DNA of 64,000 bases from contig NZ_QXQA01000001.1 of assembly GCF_003583765.1 (NCBI RefSeq), forward strand, positions 708,840 to 772,839, given 5' to 3'. This DNA comes from Paenibacillus nanensis. GTDB lineage: Bacteria > Bacillota > Bacilli > Paenibacillales > Paenibacillaceae. The translations under genes and the position numbers were made by a program. A model generated the notes under the pieces. That model did not search any database and had not been told where the DNA came from. It saw only the letters and a program-made list of their open reading frames with translations. Positions 54,724 to 63,984 of this stretch are shown piece by piece; within the stretch, counting starts at the first letter, position 1; the number at the start of each line of letters is the position of its first letter.

Positions 54724-55380
54724 CTACTTCACAAGAGCTTCAAATTCGGCAGCCATATCGTCCGCGTTTTCCGAAATGACGAACAGCACGTAGCTGCCTT
54801 TGACGACAAGCTTGTAATTTTTGGCGTTTTCGTATTGATCCTGCAGATAGGTTTCGAAAACCTTCTGCACGTCGGCCGCACGCTGCTTGACACCTTCCTG
54901 CACGGCTTCAAGATCTTTGGCGTCCTTCACCTTCAGTACGGCCAGCTCATTCGTCTTTATATTCATGAGCGGCGTCATGATCGTATAATCCTCCAGCAGA
55001 GCAGGGTCCAAATGATACATATCCTTCACCATATCGCCCTCAAGCTTCATCTGGGAAGGCTGCTCGAACTTGGCGAGGATCGCGTCCGCAATGGCTTGCG
55101 TGGAGCCCTCTTCGGCTGCGGCCCCTTCGTCATTCGCTGCGCCGCTATCGGAGCTTCCATTCGCTGAGCCTTCATTCGCACCTGCGCCGTCTTCATTCGT
55201 TCCGCCCGCGCTGTTTCCGCTATTTTGTTCTCCTCCAGCGCCTGTGTCGGCATTGCCGCTTTCCGATACATTTGAGCCCGTATTGGCATCGCTGTTATTT
55301 GACTTATTATCCGCTCCGCAGGCCGTTAAGGCTAAGCCCATCGCGACGACCATCAATAGCTGCATAACGCGTTTTTTCAT
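54724..55380 (-). CDS. DUF4358-family lipoprotein
   Basis: A 218-residue lipoprotein with lipobox LTAC (C21), a long Ser/Asn/Gly/Ala/Glu-rich linker (22-92) and a compact DUF4358 domain (about 93-218). DUF4358 proteins repeatedly sit with DHHW and MBOAT genes, as here, but their role is unknown. Its location outside the membrane fits a helper for polymer acetylation. ATG 55380 is preceded by GAGGAG about 13 bases away. Confidence 0.85.
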   Translation of the reverse strand: MKKRVMQLLMVVAMGLALTACGADNKSNNSDANTGSNVSESGNADTGAGGEQNSGNSAGGTNEDGAGANEGSANGSSDSGAANDEGAAAEEGSTQAIADAILAKFEQPSQMKLEGDMVKDMYHLDPALLEDYTIMTPLMNIKTNELAVLKVKDAKDLEAVQEGVKQRAADVQKVFETYLQDQYENAKNYKLVVKGSYVLFVISENADDMAAEFEALVK

Positions 55381-55610
55381 AAGTGTTCATCATCTCCTCG
55401 GTGACTTTTATCGTTTGGCATTTCTCACAGGTACAAACGAATGTGCGCATCTTAATGTTGCAGCAGCGCGGATGGAAACAATTGTTAGCGGCTATTCCGG
55501 AAATAGCGGCACTTTTCAAAATAGGTATTCGATTTTCGCACGGAACAGTGTTAAAATGCATAAAAGAGCTATTCCATGAGCATTGCGGTGGCAAATAGGA
55601 GGAACGACGG

Positions 55611-57011
55611 ATGAAGTACAAAAGCACAAGGGGCAAGGTTAGCAATATCGGATTTATCGACGCTTTTATGATGGGGCTCGCGGATGACGGAGGTCTGCTT
55701 GTGCCGGACACCATTCCGCAGCTGCCGGAGGAGACGCTGAAGGCTTGGCAGGAGCTTAGCTACCAGGAGCTTGTTATGGAGATATTTTCCTACTTTACGA
55801 ACGGCGAAATCCCGGAGGAAGAATTGCGGGCGATGGTCCAAGCGAGCTACTCGACCTTCCGCGATCCTGAAGTGACGCCGGTACGGCGCATTAATGACGA
55901 GCTTTACCTGCTGGAGCTGTTCCATGGACCAACGTTTGCGTTCAAAGATATCGCTCTGCAATTTATCGGACAATTCTATTCCTACGTGGCCGAGAAGCGC
56001 GGCGTAAAAATTCATATTTTGGGTGCGACCTCCGGCGATACAGGCGCTTCGGCCATTCAGGGCGTCAGAGGCAAAGACGGCATCAAAATCTGCATTTTGT
56101 TCCCGACGGGCAAGGTCAGCAAGGTGCAGGAGCTGCAAATGACGACCGTTCAGGACGACAATGTGCTCAACCTGTCGGTCGACGGCAATTTCGACGATTG
56201 CCAGCGCATGATCAAAGAGCTGTTCGCGGATCTGGACTTCAAGTCGGCGAACCATCTGGCTGCCATCAACTCGATCAACTTCGTCCGTATATTGGCGCAG
56301 ACCGTTTACTACTTCTACGCGTACTTCCAAGTGGCGAAAGCAAACGGCGGCAAGATCGGCAAAGTTAATTTCAGCGTGCCGACGGGCAACTTCGGCGATA
56401 TTTTTGCAGGCTATCTGGCGAAGCGCATGGGTCTGCCGGTAGGCAAGCTGATTCTCGCCACGAATGAAAACAATATCCTGGAGCGTTTCATTCAAGAGGG
56501 CGTATACATGCCGGGCGACTTCCGGATTACGTATAGCCCGTCCATGGATATTCAGGTTGCGAGCAATTTCGAGCGGTATTTGTATTACGTGCTGGACGAG
56601 GACGCGGCGTTGGTCGAGCGCCTGATGGCACAGTTCAAATCGGAGGGTGAAATTTCGATCTCCGAGGAAGCGCTTCGTAAAGTGCAGGCCGAGTTTGCGG
56701 CACATGGCGTAGACGGTCAGGAATGCTTGGACACGATTTCCGATTTCCAGACGAAATACGGCTATCTGCTTGATCCGCATACCGCTTGCGGCGTTGCGGC
56801 GGTTCAGCAATGCGCGGATGAGGGCGAAGTTACCGTCTCGCTGGCGACTGCCCATCCGGCGAAGTTCGATGAGGCGATCCGTCTGTGCGGCATCGAGCAG
56901 TCGTTCCCTGCGGAAATTACGGCTTTGTTCGATAAGCCGCAGCGTCAGGTTCATGTGGAAGGCAAGCTGGAGGATGTCGTGCGGGAGCTTGAGAAATTTT
57001 ATAACGCATAG
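55611..57011 (+). CDS. thrC: Threonine synthase (long form)
   Basis: A 466-residue PLP enzyme converting O-phosphohomoserine to threonine. The PLP lysine is K112 in GPTFAFKDIALQF; ILGATSGDTGASAIQG and PTGNFGDIFAGYLAKRMG are family motifs. Its length and N-terminal domain (KYKSTRG, DGGLLVPD) place it in the roughly 460-residue E. coli/yeast class, unlike the 350-residue ThrC of Bacillus subtilis. ATG follows an AGGAGG site. It is a single gene with a strong terminator; no hom or thrB neighbour is in the window. Whether a short-form thrC also exists in the genome cannot be told here. Confidence 0.95.
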   Translation: MKYKSTRGKVSNIGFIDAFMMGLADDGGLLVPDTIPQLPEETLKAWQELSYQELVMEIFSYFTNGEIPEEELRAMVQASYSTFRDPEVTPVRRINDELYLLELFHGPTFAFKDIALQFIGQFYSYVAEKRGVKIHILGATSGDTGASAIQGVRGKDGIKICILFPTGKVSKVQELQMTTVQDDNVLNLSVDGNFDDCQRMIKELFADLDFKSANHLAAINSINFVRILAQTVYYFYAYFQVAKANGGKIGKVNFSVPTGNFGDIFAGYLAKRMGLPVGKLILATNENNILERFIQEGVYMPGDFRITYSPSMDIQVASNFERYLYYVLDEDAALVERLMAQFKSEGEISISEEALRKVQAEFAAHGVDGQECLDTISDFQTKYGYLLDPHTACGVAAVQQCADEGEVTVSLATAHPAKFDEAIRLCGIEQSFPAEITALFDKPQRQVHVEGKLEDVVRELEKFYNA

Positions 57012-57042
57012 AACAGAGCATGCTGATAGCCTGAATTCGTGG

Positions 57043-57080
57043 AACACCCCTTGGAATCGTTATTCCAAGGGGTGTTTTTT
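57043..57080 (+). terminator. Terminator after thrC
   Basis: AACACCCCTTGGAAT and ATTCCAAGGGGTGTT form a 15-bp perfect stem on a CGTT loop, followed by T6. Confidence 0.95.
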
Positions 57081-57137
57081 CTTTGCTATAGGCTCCCCGT
57101 CTTCCGGGGAACACGTTGCACACAGTCTGTGGTTTAG

Positions 57138-57580
57138 GAGTAACCGTGTTTTTCGACGTTATTGGGTCGAGCGACTGTCCGCTCATCGCCAGTAACCGCT
57201 ATTTTCGCCGTTATTGCCTCGCACGTCCGTCTGTCGGCCACTGGTAACCGCTATTTTCGCCGTTATTGCCTCGCGCACCAGTCAGCCGGTCAGCAGTAAC
57301 CGCTATTTTCGCCGTTATTGCCCCGCGCGCCCGTCCGCTGGTCAGCAGTAACCGCTATTTTCGCCGTTATTGCCCCGCGCGCCCGTCTGTCGGTCACTGG
57401 TAACCGCTATTTTCGCCGTTATTGCCCCGCGCGCCAGTCAGCCGGTCAGCAGTAACCGCTATTTTCGCCGTTACTGCCTCGCACGCCCGTCTGTCGGTCA
57501 CTGGTAACCGCTATTTTCGCCGTTATTGCCCCGCGCGCCCGTCCGCAGGTCACCAGTAATCGCTATTTTCGACGTTGCCT
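57138..57580 (+). repeat. 52-bp-period hairpin repeat array B (nine units)
   Basis: Nine cores start at exact 52-base steps: 57138, 57190, 57242, 57294, 57346, 57398, 57450, 57502 and 57554. Inner cores read C/TA/GGTAACCGCTATTTTCGCC followed by GTTATTGCC; the ends CAGTAAC and GTTA(T/C)TG pair as a stem. The 23-base linkers are GC-rich and fall into about three recurring types (ending GTCTGTCGGTCAC, AGTCAGCCGGTCAG or GTCCGC-GGTCA). The first core is a variant (CCGTGTTTTTCG) and the last is shortened. Together with the thrC terminator this fills the 602-base gap between convergent genes; I see nothing else there. Confidence 0.93.
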
Positions 57581-57612
57581 CAGACCGCGACGCTGGGGCT
57601 GCTGCCGAATTG

Positions 57613-58479
57613 CTACGTCCTCAGCTGCGAAGGGGAAATCTTTTTATGCTTTTTGAACGTCCGGCTGAAATAGTAGATGTCGTTGAAGCCCGATGCGGCC
57701 GCGACCTCGGTGACGGTCAGCGGGGTATTGCGCAGCAGGTGATCCGCTTTATCGAGACGCGCCGCCGTAACATATTCGGTAACGGTGCGGCCCGTCAGCT
57801 CTTTGAACAGCCGGCTGAAGTGGTAGCGGCTTAAGCCCGCGATACCGCACAGCAGGTCAACGGACAGCTCCTCCATATAGTGCTCGGCGATGTAGCGGAA
57901 TACCGGCTCAAAGCGCTCGACGTTTTTCATCCGTTCCGCGTATTCGTCTTTGGTCAGGACAGTGGCGACATGTCCGCGGAGCAGCAGCGTCATTAGCCGA
58001 TACAGCTCGGATTTGATCGCCAGCTCATAGCCGAAATCGCGCCGCTCGAGCTCGCCGATCAGGTCATGCATGCAGGCGATGGTCTTCTGGTCGCCTCTAA
58101 TGAGATTGCGAAGCAGCAGGCGGTTTTGGGAAATGGGCGCAATAAACTTTGTTTCGGCAGCGTCTACCGAGCCGCTGTGAAGCAAAGACATATCGGCAAT
58201 ACAAACATAGTAGACGAGCTCCGAGGTGACGCTGACGCCATAATGGAGCTCATTGCTGTTCACGACGATCAAATCGCCGGGCTTCGCGTGTATTGGAGTT
58301 GATCCGCATTCGAAGATAGCTTCTCCCGATTCGACGAACAGAAATTCCAAATGCTCATGCCAATGATGCGGGAACAGAACGATGCCGGCTTGGTTGAAGA
58401 CAGTCCGATGGACCTTGATCGGAAAGTGGGGGTTCGGCATGCTCATCGTTTCATGCAGCGTCTTGTAATCGATCGTCAT
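57613..58479 (-). CDS. AraC-family regulator with N-terminal cupin
   Basis: A 288-residue regulator. The N-terminal cupin (about 20-110) has VLFPHHWHEHLEFLFVESGEA and GDLIVVNSNELHYG. The C-terminal AraC double helix-turn-helix is at about 190-285 (ELSVDLLCGIAGLSRYHFSRLFKELTG, VTEVAAASGFNDIYYFSRTFKKHKKISPSQLR). It probably binds a sugar and controls the divergent dehydrogenase/epimerase operon. The start ATG 58479 is supported by AAGGAG; a longer open frame exists upstream without one. Confidence 0.92.
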   Translation of the reverse strand: MTIDYKTLHETMSMPNPHFPIKVHRTVFNQAGIVLFPHHWHEHLEFLFVESGEAIFECGSTPIHAKPGDLIVVNSNELHYGVSVTSELVYYVCIADMSLLHSGSVDAAETKFIAPISQNRLLLRNLIRGDQKTIACMHDLIGELERRDFGYELAIKSELYRLMTLLLRGHVATVLTKDEYAERMKNVERFEPVFRYIAEHYMEELSVDLLCGIAGLSRYHFSRLFKELTGRTVTEYVTAARLDKADHLLRNTPLTVTEVAAASGFNDIYYFSRTFKKHKKISPSQLRT

Positions 58480-58530
58480 TAGGGCTTCGCTCCTTCTCAC
58501 CACAGCACATTTGTACAAACAAACCGCACA

Positions 58531-58589
58531 CCTTTGCATGGCGTCCAAAATCAATTTCATTATAATACGGAAGTGTATACATGCAAAGG
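58531..58589. promoter_or_regulatory. Inverted-repeat pair flanking a -10 box in the divergent promoter region
   Basis: CCTTTGCATG (58531-58540) and CATGCAAAGG (58580-58589) are perfect 10-bp inverted arms. They flank TATAAT at 58561-58566, a good -10 box for the oxidoreductase operon. The arms lie between the AraC regulator and its likely target, so they are candidate operator half-sites. Confidence 0.6.
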
Positions 58590-58637
58590 TTTACAATTGA
58601 TCTTTACACTAACGGAATCGACAAGGAGAGATTGGTT

Positions 58638-59696
58638 ATGGCAATTGTCCAAATCGGCGTTATCGGCAACGGTTCGATCTCATCTTTACATCTTAACGCT
58701 TACAAAAACAACCCTGACGCGAACATCTATGCCGTATGCGATCTGAACGAGGAGCGCGCGCGAGCGGCGGCGGACAAGTATGGAGCGGAAAAGGTATACA
58801 CGGATTACCGCGAGCTCCTCGCAGATCCGAATATCGACGCCGTCAGCATTTGCACCTGGAACAACACCCATGCGGAAATCAGCATTGCCGCGGTGCAGGC
58901 GGGCAAGCATGTGCTGGTGGAAAAGCCGCTGTGCCGTACGGTGGAGGAAGCGCTGAATGTGCAGCGCGCAGTTGAGGAATCGGGCAAAATCCTGCAGGTA
59001 GGCTTCGTACGCCGCTACGACACAAATGCGCAGCTTCTCAAATCGCTGGCAGATCAAGGCGAATTCGGCGACATTTATTACGCGAAAGCTACCGCCATCC
59101 GCAGATTGGGCAACCCGGGCGGCTGGTTCTCGGATATCGAGCGTTCCGGCGGCGGTCCGCTAATCGATATCGGCGTCCACGTCATTGACCTGAGCTGGTA
59201 CATGATGGGCCGTCCAAAGCCGGTATCCGTCAGCGCGAATACCTACCGCAAGCTGGGCAACCGCGCCAATATTCAAAATCTCTCCTTCTATAAAGCGGCA
59301 GATTACGACGCGTCCAAAAATACGATTGAAGATATGGCGAACGCGCTAATCCGATTCGAAAACGGCGCTTCGCTGCTGGTCGACGTCAGCTTTACGCTGC
59401 ACGCGAAAAAGGATGAAATGTTCGTCAGACTGTACGGCGACAAAGGCGGCATGGAGATCGATCCGGAAACCGTTATCGTTTCGGAGAAGAACAATACGAT
59501 CGTTAACATCCATCCGCAGACGGACCATAAAGGCTTCCATTTCGAGAGCGCCTTCCAGAACGAGATCGATCATTTTATTGGAAATATTCAAAATGGAACG
59601 AGCCCGATCTCTCCGGTCGCGGACGGCGTAGAAGTGATGAAGATGCTGTGCGGCATTTATGAATCCGCCGCCAAAGGCGAAGAGGTGAAGCTATGA
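58638..59696 (+). CDS. Gfo/Idh/MocA-family oxidoreductase
   Basis: A 352-residue NAD(P)-dependent sugar or polyol dehydrogenase. The Rossmann start is VQIGVIGNGSISSLHLNAY; the EKP motif (VEKPLCRT) carries the conserved lysine. GPLIDIGVHVIDLSWYMMG supplies the catalytic aspartate/histidine region. It starts at ATG 58638 behind AAGGAGA and overlaps the next gene by four bases (ATGA). With the two epimerase-like genes it forms a typical inositol- or rare-sugar-type catabolic or conversion operon; the substrate is not identified. Confidence 0.93.
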   Translation: MAIVQIGVIGNGSISSLHLNAYKNNPDANIYAVCDLNEERARAAADKYGAEKVYTDYRELLADPNIDAVSICTWNNTHAEISIAAVQAGKHVLVEKPLCRTVEEALNVQRAVEESGKILQVGFVRRYDTNAQLLKSLADQGEFGDIYYAKATAIRRLGNPGGWFSDIERSGGGPLIDIGVHVIDLSWYMMGRPKPVSVSANTYRKLGNRANIQNLSFYKAADYDASKNTIEDMANALIRFENGASLLVDVSFTLHAKKDEMFVRLYGDKGGMEIDPETVIVSEKNNTIVNIHPQTDHKGFHFESAFQNEIDHFIGNIQNGTSPISPVADGVEVMKMLCGIYESAAKGEEVKL

Positions 59697-60550
59697 AATT
59701 GGGCGTAAGCACATATAGTCTTCATAAGGCGTTTTCCAAAGGCGAGCTGACGTTGACTGGCGTCATCGACTATATCGCAAGCATCGGAGCGGAGCATGCG
59801 GAGATTGTGCCGCTTGGCTTCTCGCTGATCGAGGATCCGTCGTTGATCGCTTCGATTCGGAATGCCGCAAAAGCGGGCGGGATCGAGCTGTCCAATTACG
59901 CGATCGGCGCAAACTTTGCGGGACTGGAAGGCGATGCGTACAAGCAGGAAGTGGAGCGCGTGAAGCGCGAAGTTGACGCCTGCGCTGCGCTTGGCATTAC
60001 TCGCATGCGGCATGACGTGGCATCTTCTAAAGACTTGTCCATCGGGAACTTCCTCTCCGAGCTCCCCCGGCTGGCGGAGGCTTGCCGCGAGATTGCCGAT
60101 TATGCGAAAACCTTCGGCATTACAACAAGCGTGGAGAACCACGGCTACTTCATTCAGCACAGCGACCGCGTACAGGCGCTGGTCAATGCGGTCGACCGCG
60201 ACAACTTCCGCACGACGCTGGACGTCGGCAACTTCCTGTGCGTAGATGAGAATCCTGCTTCAGCAGTAGCGAATAACGTGAAGCTGGCCTCGATGGTCCA
60301 TGTGAAGGACTTCTACACCCGTCCATCCTACCGTAATCCAGGTGAAGGCTGGTTCAAATCGTCGAGCGGCAACTACCTGCGCGGCGCGATCGTAGGCCAA
60401 GGGGATATCAACATGCCGCATGTGCTGCGAATTATTAAAGAGAGCGGATACGACGGTTATATATCCATCGAATTCGAGGGCATGGAGGATTGCCTAACCG
60501 GCACGAAGATGGGCTTTAATTACGTGAAGCAGCTATGGGCTGACCTTTAA
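59693..60550 (+). CDS. Sugar phosphate isomerase/epimerase-family TIM barrel (first copy)
   Basis: A 285-residue xylose-isomerase-like TIM barrel. Visible family blocks are KLGVSTYSLHKAFSKGELT, ASIGAEHAEIVPLG, TTSVENHGYF, FRTTLDVGNFLCVDENP, MVHVKDFYTR and GYDGYISIEFEG, which carry the Glu/Asp/His metal ligands. Start ATG overlaps the preceding stop by four bases, so translation is coupled. It probably isomerises or dehydrates the product of the dehydrogenase. Confidence 0.92.
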   Translation: MKLGVSTYSLHKAFSKGELTLTGVIDYIASIGAEHAEIVPLGFSLIEDPSLIASIRNAAKAGGIELSNYAIGANFAGLEGDAYKQEVERVKREVDACAALGITRMRHDVASSKDLSIGNFLSELPRLAEACREIADYAKTFGITTSVENHGYFIQHSDRVQALVNAVDRDNFRTTLDVGNFLCVDENPASAVANNVKLASMVHVKDFYTRPSYRNPGEGWFKSSSGNYLRGAIVGQGDINMPHVLRIIKESGYDGYISIEFEGMEDCLTGTKMGFNYVKQLWADL

Positions 60551-60575
60551 ATAAAAGAAGCGAGGAGCGATTCAT

Positions 60576-61466
60576 ATGGCATCTCCAATTATGACGAACA
60601 AAATTGGCGTCATCGTCGACAGCTTCCAAGTGGGAGTAAAAGAAGGTTTGCTTAAAGCGAAAGAGGTTGGAGCTGACGGCGTGCAAATTTATGCGGTCAG
60701 CGGCGAGATGGATCCCGCTAACTTATCGGGGGCTGCAAGGAAGGAACTCAAATCTTATATCGATTCGCTCGGCCTTGAAATCTCCGCGCTGGTCGGCGAC
60801 CTTGGCGGACACGGCTTCCAGGATCCCGCTCAGAATAAAGAAAAGATCGAAAAATCGAAGCGGATTATGGAGCTGGGCATGGAGCTCGGCACCAATATCG
60901 TGACGACGCATATCGGTATCGTTCCGGCGGACCGCAACAGCCGTATCTATGCAACGATGCATACCGCATGCGAGGAGCTCAGCAATTTCGCTAACGGGAT
61001 GGGCGCATTCTTCGCGATCGAGACGGGACCGGAGACGGCGGCGCATTTGAAGTCGTTCCTGGACGGTCTTGGCTCAAGGGGCGTCTCGGTTAACTTTGAC
61101 CCGGCGAATATGGTGATGGTAACGGGAGATGATCCTGTTCAAGGCGTCTATACGTTAAAAGACTATATTGTGCATACGCATGCGAAGGACGGGGTGAAGC
61201 TCGGGCCAATTGATCCGCGCGACGTATACGGAGAATACGGCTACGAGGTTGAGCTGAACCATGAGCATATTGCAACAATGGCTGAAACCGGGGCCGCATT
61301 CCGGGAAGTGCCACTTGGCGAAGGCAGCGTCGATTGGAATGCTTATTTGCAAGCGCTGAACGATATCGGCTATAAAGGCTATTTGACGATCGAACGCGAG
61401 GTCGGCACGAATCCGGAAGCCGATATTAGGCTGGCGGTAGACTTTTTGAAGAAATTTAGAGGGTAA
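60576..61466 (+). CDS. Sugar phosphate isomerase/epimerase-family TIM barrel (second copy)
   Basis: A 296-residue relative of the preceding gene, only distantly similar. Landmarks are [77 protein letters not shown] and [16 protein letters not shown] follows GCGAGGAGC. A bidirectional hairpin terminator closes the operon. Confidence 0.9.
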   Translation: MASPIMTNKIGVIVDSFQVGVKEGLLKAKEVGADGVQIYAVSGEMDPANLSGAARKELKSYIDSLGLEISALVGDLGGHGFQDPAQNKEKIEKSKRIMELGMELGTNIVTTHIGIVPADRNSRIYATMHTACEELSNFANGMGAFFAIETGPETAAHLKSFLDGLGSRGVSVNFDPANMVMVTGDDPVQGVYTLKDYIVHTHAKDGVKLGPIDPRDVYGEYGYEVELNHEHIATMAETGAAFREVPLGEGSVDWNAYLQALNDIGYKGYLTIEREVGTNPEADIRLAVDFLKKFRG

Positions 61467-61480
61467 CCGGAAGAAACAGA

Positions 61481-61527
61481 AAAAGCGCGCGGGATGCAGG
61501 AAGAACTGCTTCGCGCGCTTTTTTTTT
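61481..61527. terminator. Bidirectional terminator of the sugar operon
   Basis: AAAAGCGCGCG and CGCGCGCTTTT form an 11-bp stem with a roughly 20-base loop containing smaller pairing (GCAGGAAGAACTGC). T-run follows on the plus strand, A-run on the other side. Confidence 0.85.
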
Positions 61528-61956
61528 CTAATGGAGCATGTTTTTAAGCTGATCGACATGTCTTCGGTTCGTATCGATGACCTCTTCAACGATGCGTTTG
61601 CTTTCGGGATCCAGGTCGCCCTTCACGACCTCTTCCGCATACTGGACGCCGTAATTGTCGTTGCCTTTGATCGCGTCTTGAATGATTTTTGTTGCATCGT
61701 CGGGGACCATCATTTTATGCATGAAAGCGTGCATAGAGCCTGTCAGACCTTCGTCGTCGGCCGGCACGCCGCGCAAATTTTGAATCCGTTCGGCGATCGT
61801 CTGCGCGCTATGCTTAATCTCTTGCTGCATGGTTTGAAACTGCCGCTTCAATTCTCCGTCATTCAATTTCTGGATATAGTGCTCATAAGAACGAATGCCC
61901 ATGTAGGTCCCCCGCAGGAGCGTGTTCAATTCCTCTACGATTGTCTCGTTATTCAA
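61528..61956 (-). CDS. DUF2383 ferritin-like protein
   Basis: A 142-residue, four-helix protein of the DUF2383 family (PA2169-type): LNTLLRGTYMGIRSYEHYI, a middle helix LKRQFQTMQQEIKHSAQTIAERI, and a terminal VIDTNRRHVDQLKNML. Glu/His positions compatible with a ferritin-like metal site are present (YEHY, EIKH, RRHVDQ). Function is unknown; related proteins are found in spores and stressed cells. The start is TTG 61956 with AAAAGGAGG eight bases before it. It is divergent from the chemoreceptor gene. Confidence 0.85.
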   Translation of the reverse strand: MNNETIVEELNTLLRGTYMGIRSYEHYIQKLNDGELKRQFQTMQQEIKHSAQTIAERIQNLRGVPADDEGLTGSMHAFMHKMMVPDDATKIIQDAIKGNDNYGVQYAEEVVKGDLDPESKRIVEEVIDTNRRHVDQLKNMLH

Positions 61957-62103
61957 CCTGCCCGCCTCCTTTTATTGGTAGTATGCCGCTGTTACGAGGT
62001 CATTATCCTAGTTCTTCCTGATTATATCTAGCGCGAAAGGACTAGAGTCATGTAATATAGTGTAATGTTTGTTTGTTCTACTTTTTGGAGGGTGGAGTGC
62101 AGG

Positions 62104-63825
62104 TTGAACCGTTTATGGACAAGAATGGTCTTATTTTTCTCATGCTTAATTATTATTGCTGTCGCGGTACTCGGGATAACGATATATCGCTCATCGATGA
62201 ATCTGGTCGAACAATCGTTAGGCGCCCAAGCCCAGCTCGTCGCGGAAAACGCCGCGAAGCTTATTGATCCGGCGAAGTACGCGCGCCTTACTCCGGAAGG
62301 CGGAGAGACGGAGTATTATGGCGAGGTGCGGGAAAAGCTGAACGCGCTGAGGGAAACGAACGGATTGAAATATTTGTACACGTTAGGCAAAGGACAAGAA
62401 AACGGGGCTGCCTATTATTACTATATGGTGGACGGAGCGCCCGCCGATGTGGCGGAAGATGATTTTTCTCCAATCGGAACCCGGGAAGAGAACGAATATC
62501 CTGGCATGGTACAAGCATTCTCCGAAGGGCTGCCGGTCATCGGGGAATTGACCGAAGACGAGGAATACGGCGCCACGATTACGGCTTATATTCCGCTTAA
62601 GGATGACAAGGGACAACCGATTGGCGTCATCGGGGCGGACTTCAACGCAGAGCAGGTATATGCGCTCATGAAGGACAATACGAGAACGACGATCTTCGTT
62701 GCGATCGGCATTGCGGCCGTTGGCATCGCGCTTGTTATGGCTCTGGCGAGCTATTTGACGAGGCCGCTGCAGCAATTGACATCAAGAGTGGCGAAGGTGA
62801 GAGAGGGCGACTTGACCGTCGACATTCCCATCCATCGGAAAGACGAGATCGGACAGCTTGCGAACACTTTCCAGGAGCTCGTGATCAATACAAGGTCGGC
62901 AATTCGAAGCATGCGCGAAAGCTCGGAGAAGCTGCTCGCGGCCTCGGCGGATGTATCGTCGCATGCCATAACGACGTCTGCGGCAAGCAGCCAAATCGCG
63001 GCGAGCATTGAGGAAGCGTCGAGCGGCGCCAATATTCAAATGAATCGGGCATCCGACATGACGAGAGCAGTCGAAAGCGTGACGAGAAGCATGCTTCGGA
63101 TTACAGAATCGGCAGCGATTGTATCGGATGCCGCGGAAGAAACGATGGAGCATTCGGACCGGGGGAAAGCGCTGATCGGACAAGCGGTCGCCGGAATGGA
63201 AGCGATTGGGGAATCGGCGGGAACGATGCTTCAAGCAACGAGGCAGCTTGAAAATAGGTCCGATGAGATCGGTGAGATTACGACCGTGATGGCCGATATT
63301 GCCGCGCAAACCAACCTGCTGGCCCTTAACGCGGCGATCGAAGCCGCGCATGCCGGCGAGAACGGGCGGGGGTTCGCGGTCGTTGCGGAGCAAGTGCGCA
63401 AGCTGGCCGTTCAGTCTCAGACATTTGCGGTGCAAATTGCGGAGCTTATTGCGAAGACGCAGGAGCAGACGGCGCGACTTGCGGCGGATATGGCGAGCAA
63501 CGCTGGGGAGGTAAATACGGGCCTCACGCGTGTGAAGGAAGCAGGGGACGCATTTTATGCCATCTTGGACAGATTGGAGCAGGTGAACACGCAGCTGCAG
63601 GAAGTGTCTGCCGCCTCGCAGGAGGTGTCCGCCGAATCCGAAGAAGTGGCTGCTTCTGTTGAAGAGATGGAACAAATATCGCGGACCGCGGCGCAGCACT
63701 TCCAGAGTGTCGCCGCGAGCTCCGGCGAGCAAATGAAAGCGATGGACAAGGTGGCTGCTTCTGCGGAGTCGCTTCGCGAAATTTCGAACCATTTGAACAC
63801 GCTGAATAAACGGTTTACCGTTTAA
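62104..63825 (+). CDS. Methyl-accepting chemotaxis protein
   Basis: A 573-residue transmembrane chemoreceptor: first membrane segment about 8-28, an extracellular Cache-type sensor (about 30-190, containing [13 protein letters not shown] and the [12 protein letters not shown] end), second membrane segment about 197-217, HAMP (about 218-270), and the cytoplasmic signalling coil with the hairpin tip [18 protein letters not shown] and [13 protein letters not shown]. It controls the CheA kinase in response to a small extracellular ligand. I chose TTG 62104 (GGAGTGCAGG upstream); GTG 62092 and ATG 62125 are alternatives. Confidence 0.92.
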   Translation: MNRLWTRMVLFFSCLIIIAVAVLGITIYRSSMNLVEQSLGAQAQLVAENAAKLIDPAKYARLTPEGGETEYYGEVREKLNALRETNGLKYLYTLGKGQENGAAYYYYMVDGAPADVAEDDFSPIGTREENEYPGMVQAFSEGLPVIGELTEDEEYGATITAYIPLKDDKGQPIGVIGADFNAEQVYALMKDNTRTTIFVAIGIAAVGIALVMALASYLTRPLQQLTSRVAKVREGDLTVDIPIHRKDEIGQLANTFQELVINTRSAIRSMRESSEKLLAASADVSSHAITTSAASSQIAASIEEASSGANIQMNRASDMTRAVESVTRSMLRITESAAIVSDAAEETMEHSDRGKALIGQAVAGMEAIGESAGTMLQATRQLENRSDEIGEITTVMADIAAQTNLLALNAAIEAAHAGENGRGFAVVAEQVRKLAVQSQTFAVQIAELIAKTQEQTARLAADMASNAGEVNTGLTRVKEAGDAFYAILDRLEQVNTQLQEVSAASQEVSAESEEVAASVEEMEQISRTAAQHFQSVAASSGEQMKAMDKVAASAESLREISNHLNTLNKRFTV

Positions 63826-63851
63826 AAAATGCAGGTAAGCAGGAAGGCGAA

Positions 63852-63902
63852 GCGGCTGCCCTTGGGGCAGCCGCAGGCTGTCGAGAAAGTCTCGACAGCC
63901 TT
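63852..63902 (+). terminator. Tandem hairpins after the chemoreceptor gene
   Basis: Two adjacent perfect stems: GCGGCTGCCC/GGGCAGCCGC (63852 onward) and AGGCTGTCGAGA/TCTCGACAGCCT (ending about 63901), followed by TTT. The second is the likely terminator. Confidence 0.75.
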
Positions 63903-63944
63903 TCATATGTTTAATTATTTTAAGACGACACCGCGTTAATGTTG

Positions 63945-63950
63945 TATAAT
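63945..63950 (+). promoter_or_regulatory. Likely -10 box of a gene entering at the right edge
   Basis: A perfect TATAAT lies in AT-rich sequence about 35 bases before a possible start codon. A TTAAGA at 63920-63925 could be a weak -35 with a 19-base spacer. Confidence 0.45.
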
Positions 63951-63984
63951 ATAATTAACAATAACTGAACGGTAGGTGTCGCTG

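Noticed and set aside
55569..57047. 492-codon open frame on the minus strand
   Set aside because: Fully antisense to thrC, with an Arg/His-rich composition typical of reverse-frame artefacts.
57138..57580. CRISPR array
   Set aside because: The period is regular, but the linkers between cores are short (about 23 bases), related to each other and fall into a few types. Cores vary at their ends, and no cas genes are in the window.
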